Source of the DNA: Candidatus Saccharibacteria bacterium UBA3304
Lineage (GTDB): Bacteria; Patescibacteriota; Saccharimonadia; Saccharimonadales; Saccharimonadaceae
NCBI GenBank assembly: GCA_002361425.1
Contig: DESW01000021.1
Coordinates: forward strand, 1 to 61,978
DNA length: 61,978 bases
Direction: 5' to 3'
In this document: positions 9,408 through 17,366 of the stretch, piece by piece
Position numbering within the stretch: position 1 is the stretch's first letter
Layout: each line of letters starts with the position of its first letter
Translations under genes and position numbers: made by a program
The notes under the pieces: generated by a model
What the model saw: only the letters and a program-made list of their open reading frames with translations
The model's database searches: none
What the model was told of the DNA's origin: nothing

Positions 9408-11261
9408 TTAACAGTTTCTAATGCTTCGTCGACTTCGTAATACAATTGACGTTCCCCCCAGTACGCCGAGTACTATTAGTATCACGAATGGCCCAAACTG
9501 GCCCAAATCTACACCCGTAAACACTGGAATATCATTCCACGATTCCGTGTTGAAGCTTACCGCAACCGAGTAACTACTCATCGCTTCATCGCTGACATCT
9601 AAGCTATAGCCATTATCCGCCTCTGCGCTCAGCAACTCCGCTACGTTGCTCCAAATCTTCGTGATATTTTCAAGCACATCAAACTCTGCATATAACGCGA
9701 TCGTCTCTCCTGATGAGAGTGTAGGGATTTGCGCTAATTGATCTGTGCGTTTTAAATAGCCTGTACCATTCGTGTACTCCGCACCGTCCAAATTCAAGCC
9801 AACATTCACATTCTTAATTGGAAAGTTGCTTGAGTTAGTAATCTTAATTTCAAATTGGACTTTCTCACCCTTATAATATTTATCTTTCTGGTTCACGATA
9901 CGCTGAGTAATCGTTGGCCTAAACGAACCACTTTGGACAGCCCATTCCCCGCTCACCGTCACACTGCTCTCAGGCATCTTAAAGTCATCTTTATCCCATC
10001 CAAGGAATCTATAGCCGCTCGCTTCCGGATCGTCAGCGACCGCCACAGTATCGCCTGGATAATAACTTCTCGTTGCAGGCAAAAGACTTGACGCATTGCT
10101 TGGCATCGCCGTGCCCTTAAATTCATAGCTAACCGCATAGTCAATTCTCTGAAAGCTACCGTTAATTGTCACATTGCTTGCAGGCATCGTAAATTTGCCA
10201 TCCGACACCGTTACGCCAGATACACTCCAACCCAAGAAGCGATAACCATCGATTATCGTGCCAGCTGCCATATCATCTAGCACTACCGTATCGCCGGCAC
10301 CATAACTCTTTGTACTTGGTACACGATAATTCTCCGGCATGCCGGTCGCGCTATACGCTACAGTATACTTTGGCTTTTCAGTGAAGCTACCTACGAAAGT
10401 CACATTACTATCTGGCATTGTAAAGCTACCATTATTGACCGTCGCTGCTGTAGTAGACCAACCAGAGAAAGTATAACCCGCAAGCGTTGGCTCTTCAGCC
10501 ACACCAACCGAAACACCGCTAGCATATTCGCCCATCACTGGTAGCACAGGTGCATCACTCGGTACCGTACCGCTATACTGATACTTCACCTGATACTTTG
10601 TTACAGTCTCGCGACCAATCCAGTGATGAGTCGTATTCGACTTACCAGTCAAATCGCCCTCAAGATATCCAGCCGTATTATAAAAATCCATGCGCGTAAT
10701 CGCACCGTCAAGAATTGGCGTCTTCGTATTAATACCGACCAGCAACTGACAACCGGCTTGCAAACCTTTTACCTTAAAGCTAACTGTTCTATTGGCAGTC
10801 GTATAGTGCAAACCGTGGTATACGTATTCTGTCGAGTTATTGCGCCAGCCCACCGTACTGCCCGTATCGTCAACTACATTACCCGGACAAGCACTGTTAG
10901 TATTACTTCTCTTAACTGCACCAATCGATCCAGAACTCGTGGTTACAAAATTTTGAAAAATAAGTCCATCTGGAATTTTATCCGTCACGACAATCGTATC
11001 GCTATACATCTCTGCAGTCGCTGAGTCACTAGAGTTTACGCCCTGTCGATCCACGCCATCATATTTAACCTTCAAGTAGTAAGTTAGGGGCGAGTTCTCT
11101 TCGACGCGCACATCATCCGCTAACACCGCCGCATTACCCCGACGCCATGAGCGAATAACGTTGCCGATAAAGAAACTGGCTACAAAAACAAAAATCGCCG
11201 CAAAAACAAATGCGACTCTCTTCGCTGTTAATTTAGCACCTCTTCCTCTAAAATAATCCAT
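9408..11261 (-). CDS. InlB-repeat surface protein with sortase-type C-terminus
   Basis: A 617-residue protein with an N-terminal membrane segment (about 16-33), a domain resembling DUF11-type surface modules, three Listeria-Bacteroides (InlB B) repeats of about 70 residues (each with GYxFxGW and FxMPxSxVTxxGxF), and a second DUF11/CARDB-like domain. The C-terminus reads PVFTGVDLGQFGPF, then a hydrophobic segment and an Arg-rich tail. Aligned on TGV with the downstream pilin, this is probably a variant sorting signal. It is the first gene of the pilus operon and a candidate ancillary pilin. Confidence 0.8.
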   Translation of the reverse strand: MDYFRGRGAKLTAKRVAFVFAAIFVFVASFFIGNVIRSWRRGNAAVLADDVRVEENSPLTYYLKVKYDGVDRQGVNSSDSATAEMYSDTIVVTDKIPDGLIFQNFVTTSSGSIGAVKRSNTNSACPGNVVDDTGSTVGWRNNSTEYVYHGLHYTTANRTVSFKVKGLQAGCQLLVGINTKTPILDGAITRMDFYNTAGYLEGDLTGKSNTTHHWIGRETVTKYQVKYQYSGTVPSDAPVLPVMGEYASGVSVGVAEEPTLAGYTFSGWSTTAATVNNGSFTMPDSNVTFVGSFTEKPKYTVAYSATGMPENYRVPSTKSYGAGDTVVLDDMAAGTIIDGYRFLGWSVSGVTVSDGKFTMPASNVTINGSFQRIDYAVSYEFKGTAMPSNASSLLPATRSYYPGDTVAVADDPEASGYRFLGWDKDDFKMPESSVTVSGEWAVQSGSFRPTITQRIVNQKDKYYKGEKVQFEIKITNSSNFPIKNVNVGLNLDGAEYTNGTGYLKRTDQLAQIPTLSSGETIALYAEFDVLENITKIWSNVAELLSAEADNGYSLDVSDEAMSSYSVAVSFNTESWNDIPVFTGVDLGQFGPFVILIVLGVLGGTSIVLRSRRSIRNC

Positions 11262-11313
11262 TCCAAAAAACCTTTATTCGCAGTTTTTTGATTGACCTCA
11301 CACTCTTATTTAA

Positions 11314-11319
11314 AGTATA
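11314..11319 (-). promoter_or_regulatory. Extended -10 of the pilus operon
   Basis: TGCTATACT on the minus strand is an extended -10 placed about 50 bases before the first pilus gene. No good -35 is seen at 16-18 bases, as expected of extended -10 promoters. Confidence 0.5.
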
Positions 11320-11379
11320 GCACAAAATGTTTATGCTTGCCGTCTTTTCGCCCGAAATATAAACTTAAAAAGTAGTCAG

Positions 11380-11405
11380 GTAGACTAAGCAACTTTATAG
11401 TCTAC
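11380..11405. promoter_or_regulatory. Inverted repeat in thyA leader
   Basis: GTAGACTA (11380-11387) and TAGTCTAC (11398-11405) form a perfect 8-bp inverted repeat with a 10-base loop, about 50 bases before thyA. It could be a leader hairpin or an operator. A weak promoter (TTGCCG at 11337, TATAAA at 11358) lies upstream. Confidence 0.4.
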
Positions 11406-11452
11406 ATTTTGTTTTACTCGAAAATCTATGAAAAAGGGAGGTATTTGTCGGA

Positions 11453-12298
11453 ATGAGCAAAGCTGATAAACTTTTCGTTACGATGTGTCGCAATGTTTTA
11501 GATAACGGCACAGACACCCAGGATCAATTAGTGCGGCCGCATTGGCCAGACGGAACCCCTGCCTATACTATCAAACAGTTTGGCGTAGTTAACCGTTACA
11601 ATTTGCAAGAGGAATTCCCTGCTATTACCCTACGTAAGACCGGCATTAAATCTGCAATTGACGAGATTCTCTGGATCTACCAGAAGAAATCCAACAACAT
11701 TCACGATTTAAAGCCGCACATTTGGGACGAGTGGGCAGATCCTGATGGCAGCATCAAAAAGGCTTACGGCTACCAAGCCGGACTCAAACACAAGTTCAAA
11801 GAAGGCGAATTCGACCAGGTCGACTACGCGCTTTACTTGCTCAAGAATCAGCCTTTCAGTCGCCGAATCATCATTACGCTTTGGAACCCTGAAGATCTCG
11901 CAGAAATGAATCTGCAACCCTGTGCGTTTACTTGTATCTTTAATGTCACCAAGCATAAAGGTAGCGATAAGCTCACGCTGAACCTGCACCTCGTGCAGCG
12001 TTCACAGGACATCCTAGCCGCAAACAACTGGAACGTCGCGCAATATGCCGCGTTCCTCATGATGTTCGCTCAGGTCAATGATATGATCCCCGGCGAATTG
12101 CTTCATACGATCACTGATGCTCATATCTATGATCGTCACGTACCAATCATTGAGCGCATGCTCGACCGCGAGCAATACCCTGCTCCAAAAGTAACCCTTG
12201 ACCCCGCAATCAAGAATTTCTACGATTTCACGCCAGACAGCTTCATCATTGAAAACTATCAGGCTGGACCACAAGAAACATTTGAGATTGCTATCTAA
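11453..12298 (+). CDS. thyA: Thymidylate synthase, copy 1
   Basis: Converts dUMP to dTMP using methylene-tetrahydrofolate. It has 281 residues with the catalytic Cys157 in LQPCAF and the RRIIITLW phosphate-binding arginines. The usual RSxDxxLGxPFN stretch is instead QRSQDILAANNWNVAQY, a variant seen in some Firmicutes enzymes; the Asn that reads dUMP is kept. A GGGAGG site precedes the ATG. The folA gene follows after 17 bases with its own GGAGG, so the two form an operon that recycles dihydrofolate. A second, differently typed thyA lies at 46760. Confidence 0.93.
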   Translation: MSKADKLFVTMCRNVLDNGTDTQDQLVRPHWPDGTPAYTIKQFGVVNRYNLQEEFPAITLRKTGIKSAIDEILWIYQKKSNNIHDLKPHIWDEWADPDGSIKKAYGYQAGLKHKFKEGEFDQVDYALYLLKNQPFSRRIIITLWNPEDLAEMNLQPCAFTCIFNVTKHKGSDKLTLNLHLVQRSQDILAANNWNVAQYAAFLMMFAQVNDMIPGELLHTITDAHIYDRHVPIIERMLDREQYPAPKVTLDPAIKNFYDFTPDSFIIENYQAGPQETFEIAI

Positions 12299-12315
12299 AA
12301 AAACGGAGGTGCACT

Positions 12316-12804
12316 ATGTTTATAGTTGTAGCCGTCGACCGCAACCGGGCCATTGGCAAAAACGGCGGGCTACTCTATCGTATCCCCCATGATATGGCTA
12401 ACTTTCGCGAGTTGACTATCGGCAAAACCATAGTCTACGGGCGCAGGACCTTAGAGACTTTCCCAAATCAGAAGCCGCTCGAAGGTCGCAGAAACGTCAT
12501 TTTAACTCACGACAAACAGTTCAGCTGTGAGGGTGCAACTATTATTCATAGCACCGACGAGTTAAAACAATTTCCTAGTAGAGAACTCTATATAATTGGT
12601 GGCGCCAGCGTCTATCAGCAGCTCTATCGAAAATGCGAATACGCTTTCGTAACTTTCATAGACAATGTAACCCTCGACTGCGATGCCTTCTTCCCAGACA
12701 TCATTGCGGAAGGCTGGGAACGCGTCGTCGATACGCCCGTGCTGTATTACAAAGGCCTGCCTTACCAATTCATAACCTACAAGAATCCGAACCCCGTAGA
12801 CTAA
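12316..12804 (+). CDS. folA: Dihydrofolate reductase, copy 1
   Basis: Reduces dihydrofolate with NADPH. The 162-residue protein keeps the family pattern: VAVDRNRAIGKNGGL at the N-terminus, acidic Asp26 in IPHDM, the GRRTLE cofactor motif and IIGGASVY near the C-terminal half. The normally conserved tryptophan before the catalytic acid is a tyrosine (LLYRIP). It is co-transcribed with thyA copy 1 and ends at a strong terminator. Confidence 0.92.
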   Translation: MFIVVAVDRNRAIGKNGGLLYRIPHDMANFRELTIGKTIVYGRRTLETFPNQKPLEGRRNVILTHDKQFSCEGATIIHSTDELKQFPSRELYIIGGASVYQQLYRKCEYAFVTFIDNVTLDCDAFFPDIIAEGWERVVDTPVLYYKGLPYQFITYKNPNPVD

Positions 12805-12811
12805 ACCAAAA

Positions 12812-12840
12812 AGCCGCTCTTTTATTAGAGCGGCTTCTTT
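12812..12840. terminator. Bidirectional terminator between folA and tlyA-like gene
   Basis: AGCCGCTCT (12812-12820) pairs with AGAGCGGCT (12827-12835). An A-run precedes and a T-run follows, so it serves both converging units. Confidence 0.8.
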
Positions 12841-13401
12841 TTATCTTGCTACTCTTAGATAATAAAAGCGCTCGACGTTTCCGAAGCGTCCCGCCACTTC
12901 ATTGTCGCGCTTCCCCACAATCACGAAGCCATTTGACTTCAACCATAGCTCGAAGTCAGCAATAATCTCACGGCGCATCTTGCTATTCTTCACCACGCCA
13001 TTCTTTAGCTGAAATGGACGTGCCTCAAACTGAGGCTTCAACATCACAAATAATTCTGTACCAGGCGCAACTAGCATCTTGCGCGCATAGCCAAGCACCT
13101 CGCGCAAACTCACGAAGCTCACGTCCGCCAAGATTAAATCGACTGGCTCAGCCAAAGTAAACTCAAAGATATCCGTTTTTTCATGTAGCTCAACCTGCGG
13201 ATTAAAACAGAGTGGCGCCTTCATCTGGCCGGTGCCCTTCTCTACTGCAATCACCTTCGTCGCACCGTTGCGCAAGGCAAACTCAGTGAAACCACCCGTC
13301 GACGATCCGATATCCAAAACTACCTTGTCACGAAAATCAATCTTCAGCGCTTTTGCCGCATCCGCAATCTTATACTCAGCTCTACCAACTACTTCGTTCA
13401 T
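12841..13401 (-). CDS. TlyA-like rRNA methyltransferase lacking the S4 domain
   Basis: A 186-residue FtsJ-fold SAM-dependent methyltransferase. The SAM site DIGSSTGGFT (30-39), the ADVSF motif and the KPQFE motif are those of TlyA/YqxC proteins, which 2'-O-methylate rRNA. Family members normally carry a further 60-70 residue N-terminal S4 RNA-binding domain; here the frame starts inside the linker (GRAEYKIADA) and the start ATG overlaps the stop of the upstream kinase gene (ATGA). The domain has therefore been lost or is encoded elsewhere, which may alter RNA recognition. Confidence 0.82.
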   Translation of the reverse strand: MNEVVGRAEYKIADAAKALKIDFRDKVVLDIGSSTGGFTEFALRNGATKVIAVEKGTGQMKAPLCFNPQVELHEKTDIFEFTLAEPVDLILADVSFVSLREVLGYARKMLVAPGTELFVMLKPQFEARPFQLKNGVVKNSKMRREIIADFELWLKSNGFVIVGKRDNEVAGRFGNVERFYYLRVAR

Positions 13402-14315
13402 CTCGTTACTACCAATAGCGGCTTCCCTACTTTCGAAATCTCAACCGTTCGTACGCCAGAAATCTTCTTATATTCCCCTTCTGCCTGCACCATCACAGTT
13501 GATGCTTCCGGAAATACCAAACAGTCATAATCACTATCCGTACCAGGTACACGCTTAAAGACAGATTTCAGCATCATCGGCACAAGCTTACGGAATTTCG
13601 TCATCTGACCTGTCATGCTAAGGAATCCACTCTCTTTCAAATACCAATCCGAACCCTTCATAATCTTCGCGACCGTACGGCCATTCACCGCCATATAGTC
13701 CGAAACCTTCTTGCACTCCATAAACTCCTCGGACGAATCGCCAAGTTGAAAAGTCTCTGGCAAGAATTTATGGCGATGGTTCTTCAACCACCACTTCATC
13801 AAAGTCATCAAGCTAAACACCGTCTTACGACCGCCCTTGCGCAATGTCTTACGCGTCTTCGGTGCATCAAAACAGGCACAAGCCTCCGCAAACATACCGA
13901 GAGTGAAGTAGCACATGCCAAAGCGCCAATGTTTGCCATTAATCTTACACTCAAGTGGATAGACACGCTTAACATGACCGCGCAAAATATCATCTAACTT
14001 CAGATTACCGAAAGTGCGCGCTACATCGTTAAAGTTGCCGTAGCCAATTACGCCAAACTTCACATTCTGCGCCTTCGAAAGCATAATACCGTTTACTGCA
14101 ATATTCGCCGTGCCGTCACCGCCCGCCGCAATCACTAGATCGCCGGTCGTCAAAACCTTAGCCAAACGGCGCGCATTATCGTCCACATTCGTCGGCTCCA
14201 CCTCAAACTTACCGACCATTACGCCCTTAAGGCCTTTGAGTCGATCAATAATATCAGTTTTCACCTGTTCGTAGTGAGAACTACGCGGGTTATAAACAAT
14301 AAATAAACGTTTCAT
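13398..14315 (-). CDS. Diacylglycerol/lipid kinase family protein
   Basis: A 305-residue protein of the DagK catalytic family (DgkB/YegS/BmrU). The N-terminus has the nucleotide fold with YNPRSSH, then GGDGT at 65-69, the ATP-binding signature. A GYGNFNDVARTFG stretch corresponds to the family's GxGNDFAR motif. The substrate, a diacylglycerol or another lipid, cannot be told. It overlaps both neighbours by ATGA junctions, so translation is probably coupled. The TGA stop here is good evidence that TGA is a stop codon in this genome. Confidence 0.82.
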   Translation of the reverse strand: MKRLFIVYNPRSSHYEQVKTDIIDRLKGLKGVMVGKFEVEPTNVDDNARRLAKVLTTGDLVIAAGGDGTANIAVNGIMLSKAQNVKFGVIGYGNFNDVARTFGNLKLDDILRGHVKRVYPLECKINGKHWRFGMCYFTLGMFAEACACFDAPKTRKTLRKGGRKTVFSLMTLMKWWLKNHRHKFLPETFQLGDSSEEFMECKKVSDYMAVNGRTVAKIMKGSDWYLKESGFLSMTGQMTKFRKLVPMMLKSVFKRVPGTDSDYDCLVFPEASTVMVQAEGEYKKISGVRTVEISKVGKPLLVVTR

Positions 14316-15034
14316 CTCGCAGTTAAAATGTTATTCAACTCTTCTATTGTCTCATAAAATCCTAAAATATCATCCCTTGACATTCCAATTATCGTTTCCA
14401 ACTTCACGTCCGCATATTTTTTATTCAAATCTTCGCCAATCAGCTGCATCTTACCATATGCTTCAATCACCGCCGAGTCCTTCTTTGCGTTCGCAGCATA
14501 CTGCTTCCTAAAATTCGCTACCTCTGCCCTATACTCGCTAAGCTCCTCAGCCAACACCTTCAGAGCCTCACTCTCAGACTTCTTTAGCCTTGCAAGATTC
14601 TCGTCCGTCAAATCAAAAAGCAACTTCGTATCATTCCAGCTATTCGATAGCTTCTCGACTAGCGCATACTTTTCTTTTACGGCGTTAAACTTCTCAGCAA
14701 CTTCCGCATCCTTCAGCACATTCGAGGCCTCAAGCGAAGTAATATAGTTCCTACATTTCTCAAGCGCGCTCTCAAACTCATCCATGACGGCCTTATCCTC
14801 ATCGGTCAGCTCCAGACTCTCGAGCTTCGCATCAAACAGTTTCTCGACCGATTCTTTCGTCTTAGCAATCTCAGAAACATTCTCGCGTGCCTCGGCATAG
14901 TTAATTCTCTCGTGCGTGAGAGCCAAAGTTCCAAACACGCCACCAAGCGCAAGCACACCCAACAGAACCACGAGCACTACCTTCTTGCCCGTCGACATCG
15001 GTCGCTTCGCTTTTTCTTCACTAAGCCTGCGCAT
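14312..15034 (-). CDS. Membrane-anchored coiled-coil protein of unknown function
   Basis: About 240 residues: a short basic cytoplasmic tail, one membrane segment (KKVVLVVLLGVLALGGVFG), then an acidic, Lys/Glu/Leu-rich, probably helical coiled-coil region outside. I chose the ATG at 15034 because it overlaps the upstream stop as TAATG; an ATG at 15070 would add 12 residues and overlap the upstream gene by 37 bases. No family is recognised. Its operon partners are a secreted metalloprotease-like protein and a lipid kinase, which suggests an envelope role. Confidence 0.65.
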   Translation of the reverse strand: MRRLSEEKAKRPMSTGKKVVLVVLLGVLALGGVFGTLALTHERINYAEARENVSEIAKTKESVEKLFDAKLESLELTDEDKAVMDEFESALEKCRNYITSLEASNVLKDAEVAEKFNAVKEKYALVEKLSNSWNDTKLLFDLTDENLARLKKSESEALKVLAEELSEYRAEVANFRKQYAANAKKDSAVIEAYGKMQLIGEDLNKKYADVKLETIIGMSRDDILGFYETIEELNNILTAR

Positions 15035-15618
15035 TATCGCTTCACCCACAATTCGCTCGGCAATGGCCATGGATTCGGCTTACAGCCGCGCAAACCAGTC
15101 GACTGCTGCAGCATTATTGGCCCCAACCCCGTCGTCGTCTCACAATAAACAATATGGTCGTGTCCAAGATAATGTCCTGTCTCATGATTTACCACCATAC
15201 GACGATAATCAAGCAAACTCACACCTAGCGCATTATACGAATCCGACGCATTCATCCATCTCGTATCGTTGATTAACGCCATATTGCCGACGCGACAGCT
15301 CAACTCGTCCGAACAAACAATCGGCGAAGCCTTCTTCACCTCTGCGCCAGACGCCAAAATCACATGCAGCTGACCGCCACTCTCAACTTCTTTAAATTTC
15401 ACGCCCGCACGAATCCACCCACGCGGATCGGCATAAATCTCCGCCACGAGTTTGCGGAATTCTTCCAGATCGCCCTTCACTTCCCCACGCGAAGAGATAT
15501 CATAAGTAATCTCATAGGTCTGCCCGCTCGTATAGAGCTTGTCAACAACCTCCTGCACCTCAAGTTGCGCAGTTGCCACTTCTTTCGCCACCGCTAAACT
15601 AACGATGCCGCTGAACAC
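15034..15618 (-). CDS. DUF3152-like zinc metalloprotease
   Basis: 194 residues. The motif HETGHYLGHDH at 145-155 is a metzincin-type zinc site. The downstream sequence, PIMLQQSTGLRGCKPNPWP, closely matches the C-terminal signature of DUF3152 proteins, which are best known from Actinobacteria. The start is a GTG overlapping the preceding TAG by one base. A hydrophobic start (about 3-10) is weak as a signal peptide, so export is uncertain. Since Saccharibacteria live on actinobacterial hosts, gene transfer from a host is a reasonable inference. Confidence 0.75.
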   Translation of the reverse strand: MFSGIVSLAVAKEVATAQLEVQEVVDKLYTSGQTYEITYDISSRGEVKGDLEEFRKLVAEIYADPRGWIRAGVKFKEVESGGQLHVILASGAEVKKASPIVCSDELSCRVGNMALINDTRWMNASDSYNALGVSLLDYRRMVVNHETGHYLGHDHIVYCETTTGLGPIMLQQSTGLRGCKPNPWPLPSELWVKR

Positions 15619-16358
15619 TATTCTTCCTCGTCGTCTTCAACTACAACGCTTGGACACTTCACGATGCCAGCCAATGCTTCTTTTTCTTCGTCAGTTGAAT
15701 TCTTGCAAGGGTTCTTTTCGTTAGAGGAATCAAATTCCGCCAACTTCCACTGATTATCTGCGAGCTTTGCATATGCGAGTGCACGTGCTGTACCGGCCGC
15801 ATTCGTCATCTTAAGGCTAACAACCTTATAAACGCCATTTGTCTTCACGAGGTTCGTAGAAGTATCAGTTGCGTCAAATGCCGTAACAGTACCGTACTTC
15901 TTGGTAAGCAAAGCCTTAATCTGTGCGATATCACTGCCAGAGAGCATCTCGTCCTGGCCAATTACCGTCAAAGCACCACTCTGATCTTCAACTTTCAAGG
16001 CAGAATAAATCTCGCTCAACTTATTATTTGCCTCAGTCGTAGCCGATTCCTGCTTTGCCTTATCGACGTTAATATTATTCATAATAAACACCAATGCAAC
16101 GATAGCAATCAACAGGCCTGCGCCAATTACCATCGCGCAAACCGCGACACGCTGCCAAATATAATCAACAACTTTGCGACCGCTGACTACGCCGTTTGCA
16201 TTTACAGCGTTAACGACATTCATCTGCGTGCCACCATTCTTGGAGACACTAATATCTAGTTGTTCCGGCGCAGCATTCTCTACGGCAGTAATAATATTCG
16301 GAGAACCAGGCTGCACTGGCATCCCATAACCCTGCGGATATTGTTCTTGTGGATTCAT
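15618..16358 (-). CDS. Single-pass membrane protein of unknown function
   Basis: 246 residues. A Pro/Gly/Gln-rich N-terminus is followed by a membrane segment around 72-94 (VCAMVIGAGLLIAIVALVFIM), then an external domain of about 140 residues and a tail ending VVVEDDEEE. The external part resembles small-ligand or NTF2-like folds only loosely, and I assign no function. The start ATG at 16358 follows a GAGG site. It is the first gene of the run ending with the TlyA-like gene. Confidence 0.7.
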   Translation of the reverse strand: MNPQEQYPQGYGMPVQPGSPNIITAVENAAPEQLDISVSKNGGTQMNVVNAVNANGVVSGRKVVDYIWQRVAVCAMVIGAGLLIAIVALVFIMNNINVDKAKQESATTEANNKLSEIYSALKVEDQSGALTVIGQDEMLSGSDIAQIKALLTKKYGTVTAFDATDTSTNLVKTNGVYKVVSLKMTNAAGTARALAYAKLADNQWKLAEFDSSNEKNPCKNSTDEEKEALAGIVKCPSVVVEDDEEE

Positions 16359-16406
16359 TTTTCCTCACCCAAAATTCTTATGATAATATTTTACCACAAA
16401 ATCTGC

Positions 16407-16412
16407 TATAAT
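16407..16412 (+). promoter_or_regulatory. -10 for the ZnPLC-like gene
   Basis: TATAAT in CTGCTATAATCAC lies 48 bases before the ATG at 16461. The leader carries an AGGAGGTGAT Shine-Dalgarno site. Confidence 0.5.
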
Positions 16413-16460
16413 CACTCTCATAAAAATCGGCCCTATATCCTACAGACAGGAGGTGATAAG

Positions 16461-17108
16461 ATGCCAGGTTTTTTGTATCATTTAGCATTTAGCGAATTAG
16501 TTCTCAGAGAACACCCCGAGCTCAACACTGGCACCAAACGCACAGATTTCCTGGTCGGCAGCGTCATACCAGACCTTACCACAGACAAGGACATCTCTCA
16601 TTTCCGTACCGTGCGCACTAGCGGCTGGCTTGCGCCTAGCATCAGTCAGCTCAAGCACGATTTACCAGATAAGCTCACGCCTATACTCTTAGGCGCTTAC
16701 GGACATCTATGGTTGGATTATCATTTCATTACGAACTATCTAGCCAAGAATTGTTACCTGACTTTCGGTGACCGCGTCATCAACTTCTATCTCGACAAAA
16801 TTTGGAATGCAAACGACTTCCTCTCGATCAAAGGTCTCTATGGAGCCTATGACCGAGGCAACGTCCTTCTAGCACAGCAAGGTCTCTTGCCGAAGGATAT
16901 GTTCGATCTTCCCGATCCGCCACCATTAACCGGCTTCGCGCCTTTTGATCAACGCAGCGAAAAATCATGGAAATCAGTTGTCCAAATCTATCTCGAGTCA
17001 AAACATGACGAGAAATCCCCGGACGTCATACCGCCAGAGCTTCTCGTTGAAGCCGTTACTACCGGAGCAGAACGTTTCTCTAAAGAAATCCGCTATTTTC
17101 AGTACTAA
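16461..17108 (+). CDS. Zinc-dependent phospholipase C/nuclease-like protein
   Basis: 215 residues. I chose the ATG at 16461 because a near-perfect AGGAGGTGAT precedes it, though the frame is open further upstream. The pattern of an N-terminal MPGFLYHL, then VIPD, SHFR and AYGHLWLDYHF matches the metal-ligand spacing of the ZnPLC (PF00882-type) family. No signal peptide is seen. The substrate is unknown and similar proteins are usually annotated as hypothetical hydrolases. Confidence 0.55.
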   Translation: MPGFLYHLAFSELVLREHPELNTGTKRTDFLVGSVIPDLTTDKDISHFRTVRTSGWLAPSISQLKHDLPDKLTPILLGAYGHLWLDYHFITNYLAKNCYLTFGDRVINFYLDKIWNANDFLSIKGLYGAYDRGNVLLAQQGLLPKDMFDLPDPPPLTGFAPFDQRSEKSWKSVVQIYLESKHDEKSPDVIPPELLVEAVTTGAERFSKEIRYFQY

Positions 17109-17110
17109 AA

Positions 17111-17136
17111 AACGGCCCACAACGGGTCGTTTTTTC
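17111..17136 (+). terminator. Terminator after ZnPLC-like gene
   Basis: AACGGCCC (17111-17118) pairs with GGGTCGTT (17124-17131), with one G-T pair, followed by six T. Confidence 0.75.
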
Positions 17137-17151
17137 TGGTTGAACTAAAAC

Positions 17152-17241
17152 TGGCGGAGAGAACAGGATTCGAACCTGCGAGAGCCTTGCGACCCTACAC
17201 GCTTTCCAAGCGTGCTCCTTCAACCACTCGGACACCTCTCC
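17152..17241 (-). tRNA. tRNA-Ser (anticodon GGA)
   Basis: Class II tRNA read from the minus strand: acceptor GGAGAGG, a long variable arm, T-arm GGTTCGAATCC, and anticodon loop TTGGAAA giving GGA. The discriminator G and the CCA end are encoded (17152-17155). Confidence 0.95.
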
Positions 17242-17287
17242 AGCTCCAACTATCTTATCATAAAACTCCAGCAAGCGCCACCCCTTA

Positions 17288-17326
17288 TTGACTATTTAGC
17301 ATAAGTATGATATAATAATACTTATG
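17288..17326 (+). promoter_or_regulatory. Promoter with inverted-repeat operator
   Basis: TTGACT (17288-17293) and TATAAT (17311-17316) are 17 bases apart. A perfect 9-bp inverted repeat, CATAAGTAT (17300-17308) and ATACTTATG (17318-17326), brackets the -10. A repressor bound there would block the promoter of the gene at 17367. Confidence 0.6.
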
Positions 17327-17366
17327 TAGCTCGTTTACAGCACTTTACCCATGGGAGGTACAAAAA

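Noticed and set aside
16260..16460. Longer N-terminus for the ZnPLC-like protein
   Set aside because: The extension would overlap the divergent gene and its promoter, while a near-perfect SD precedes the ATG at 16461.
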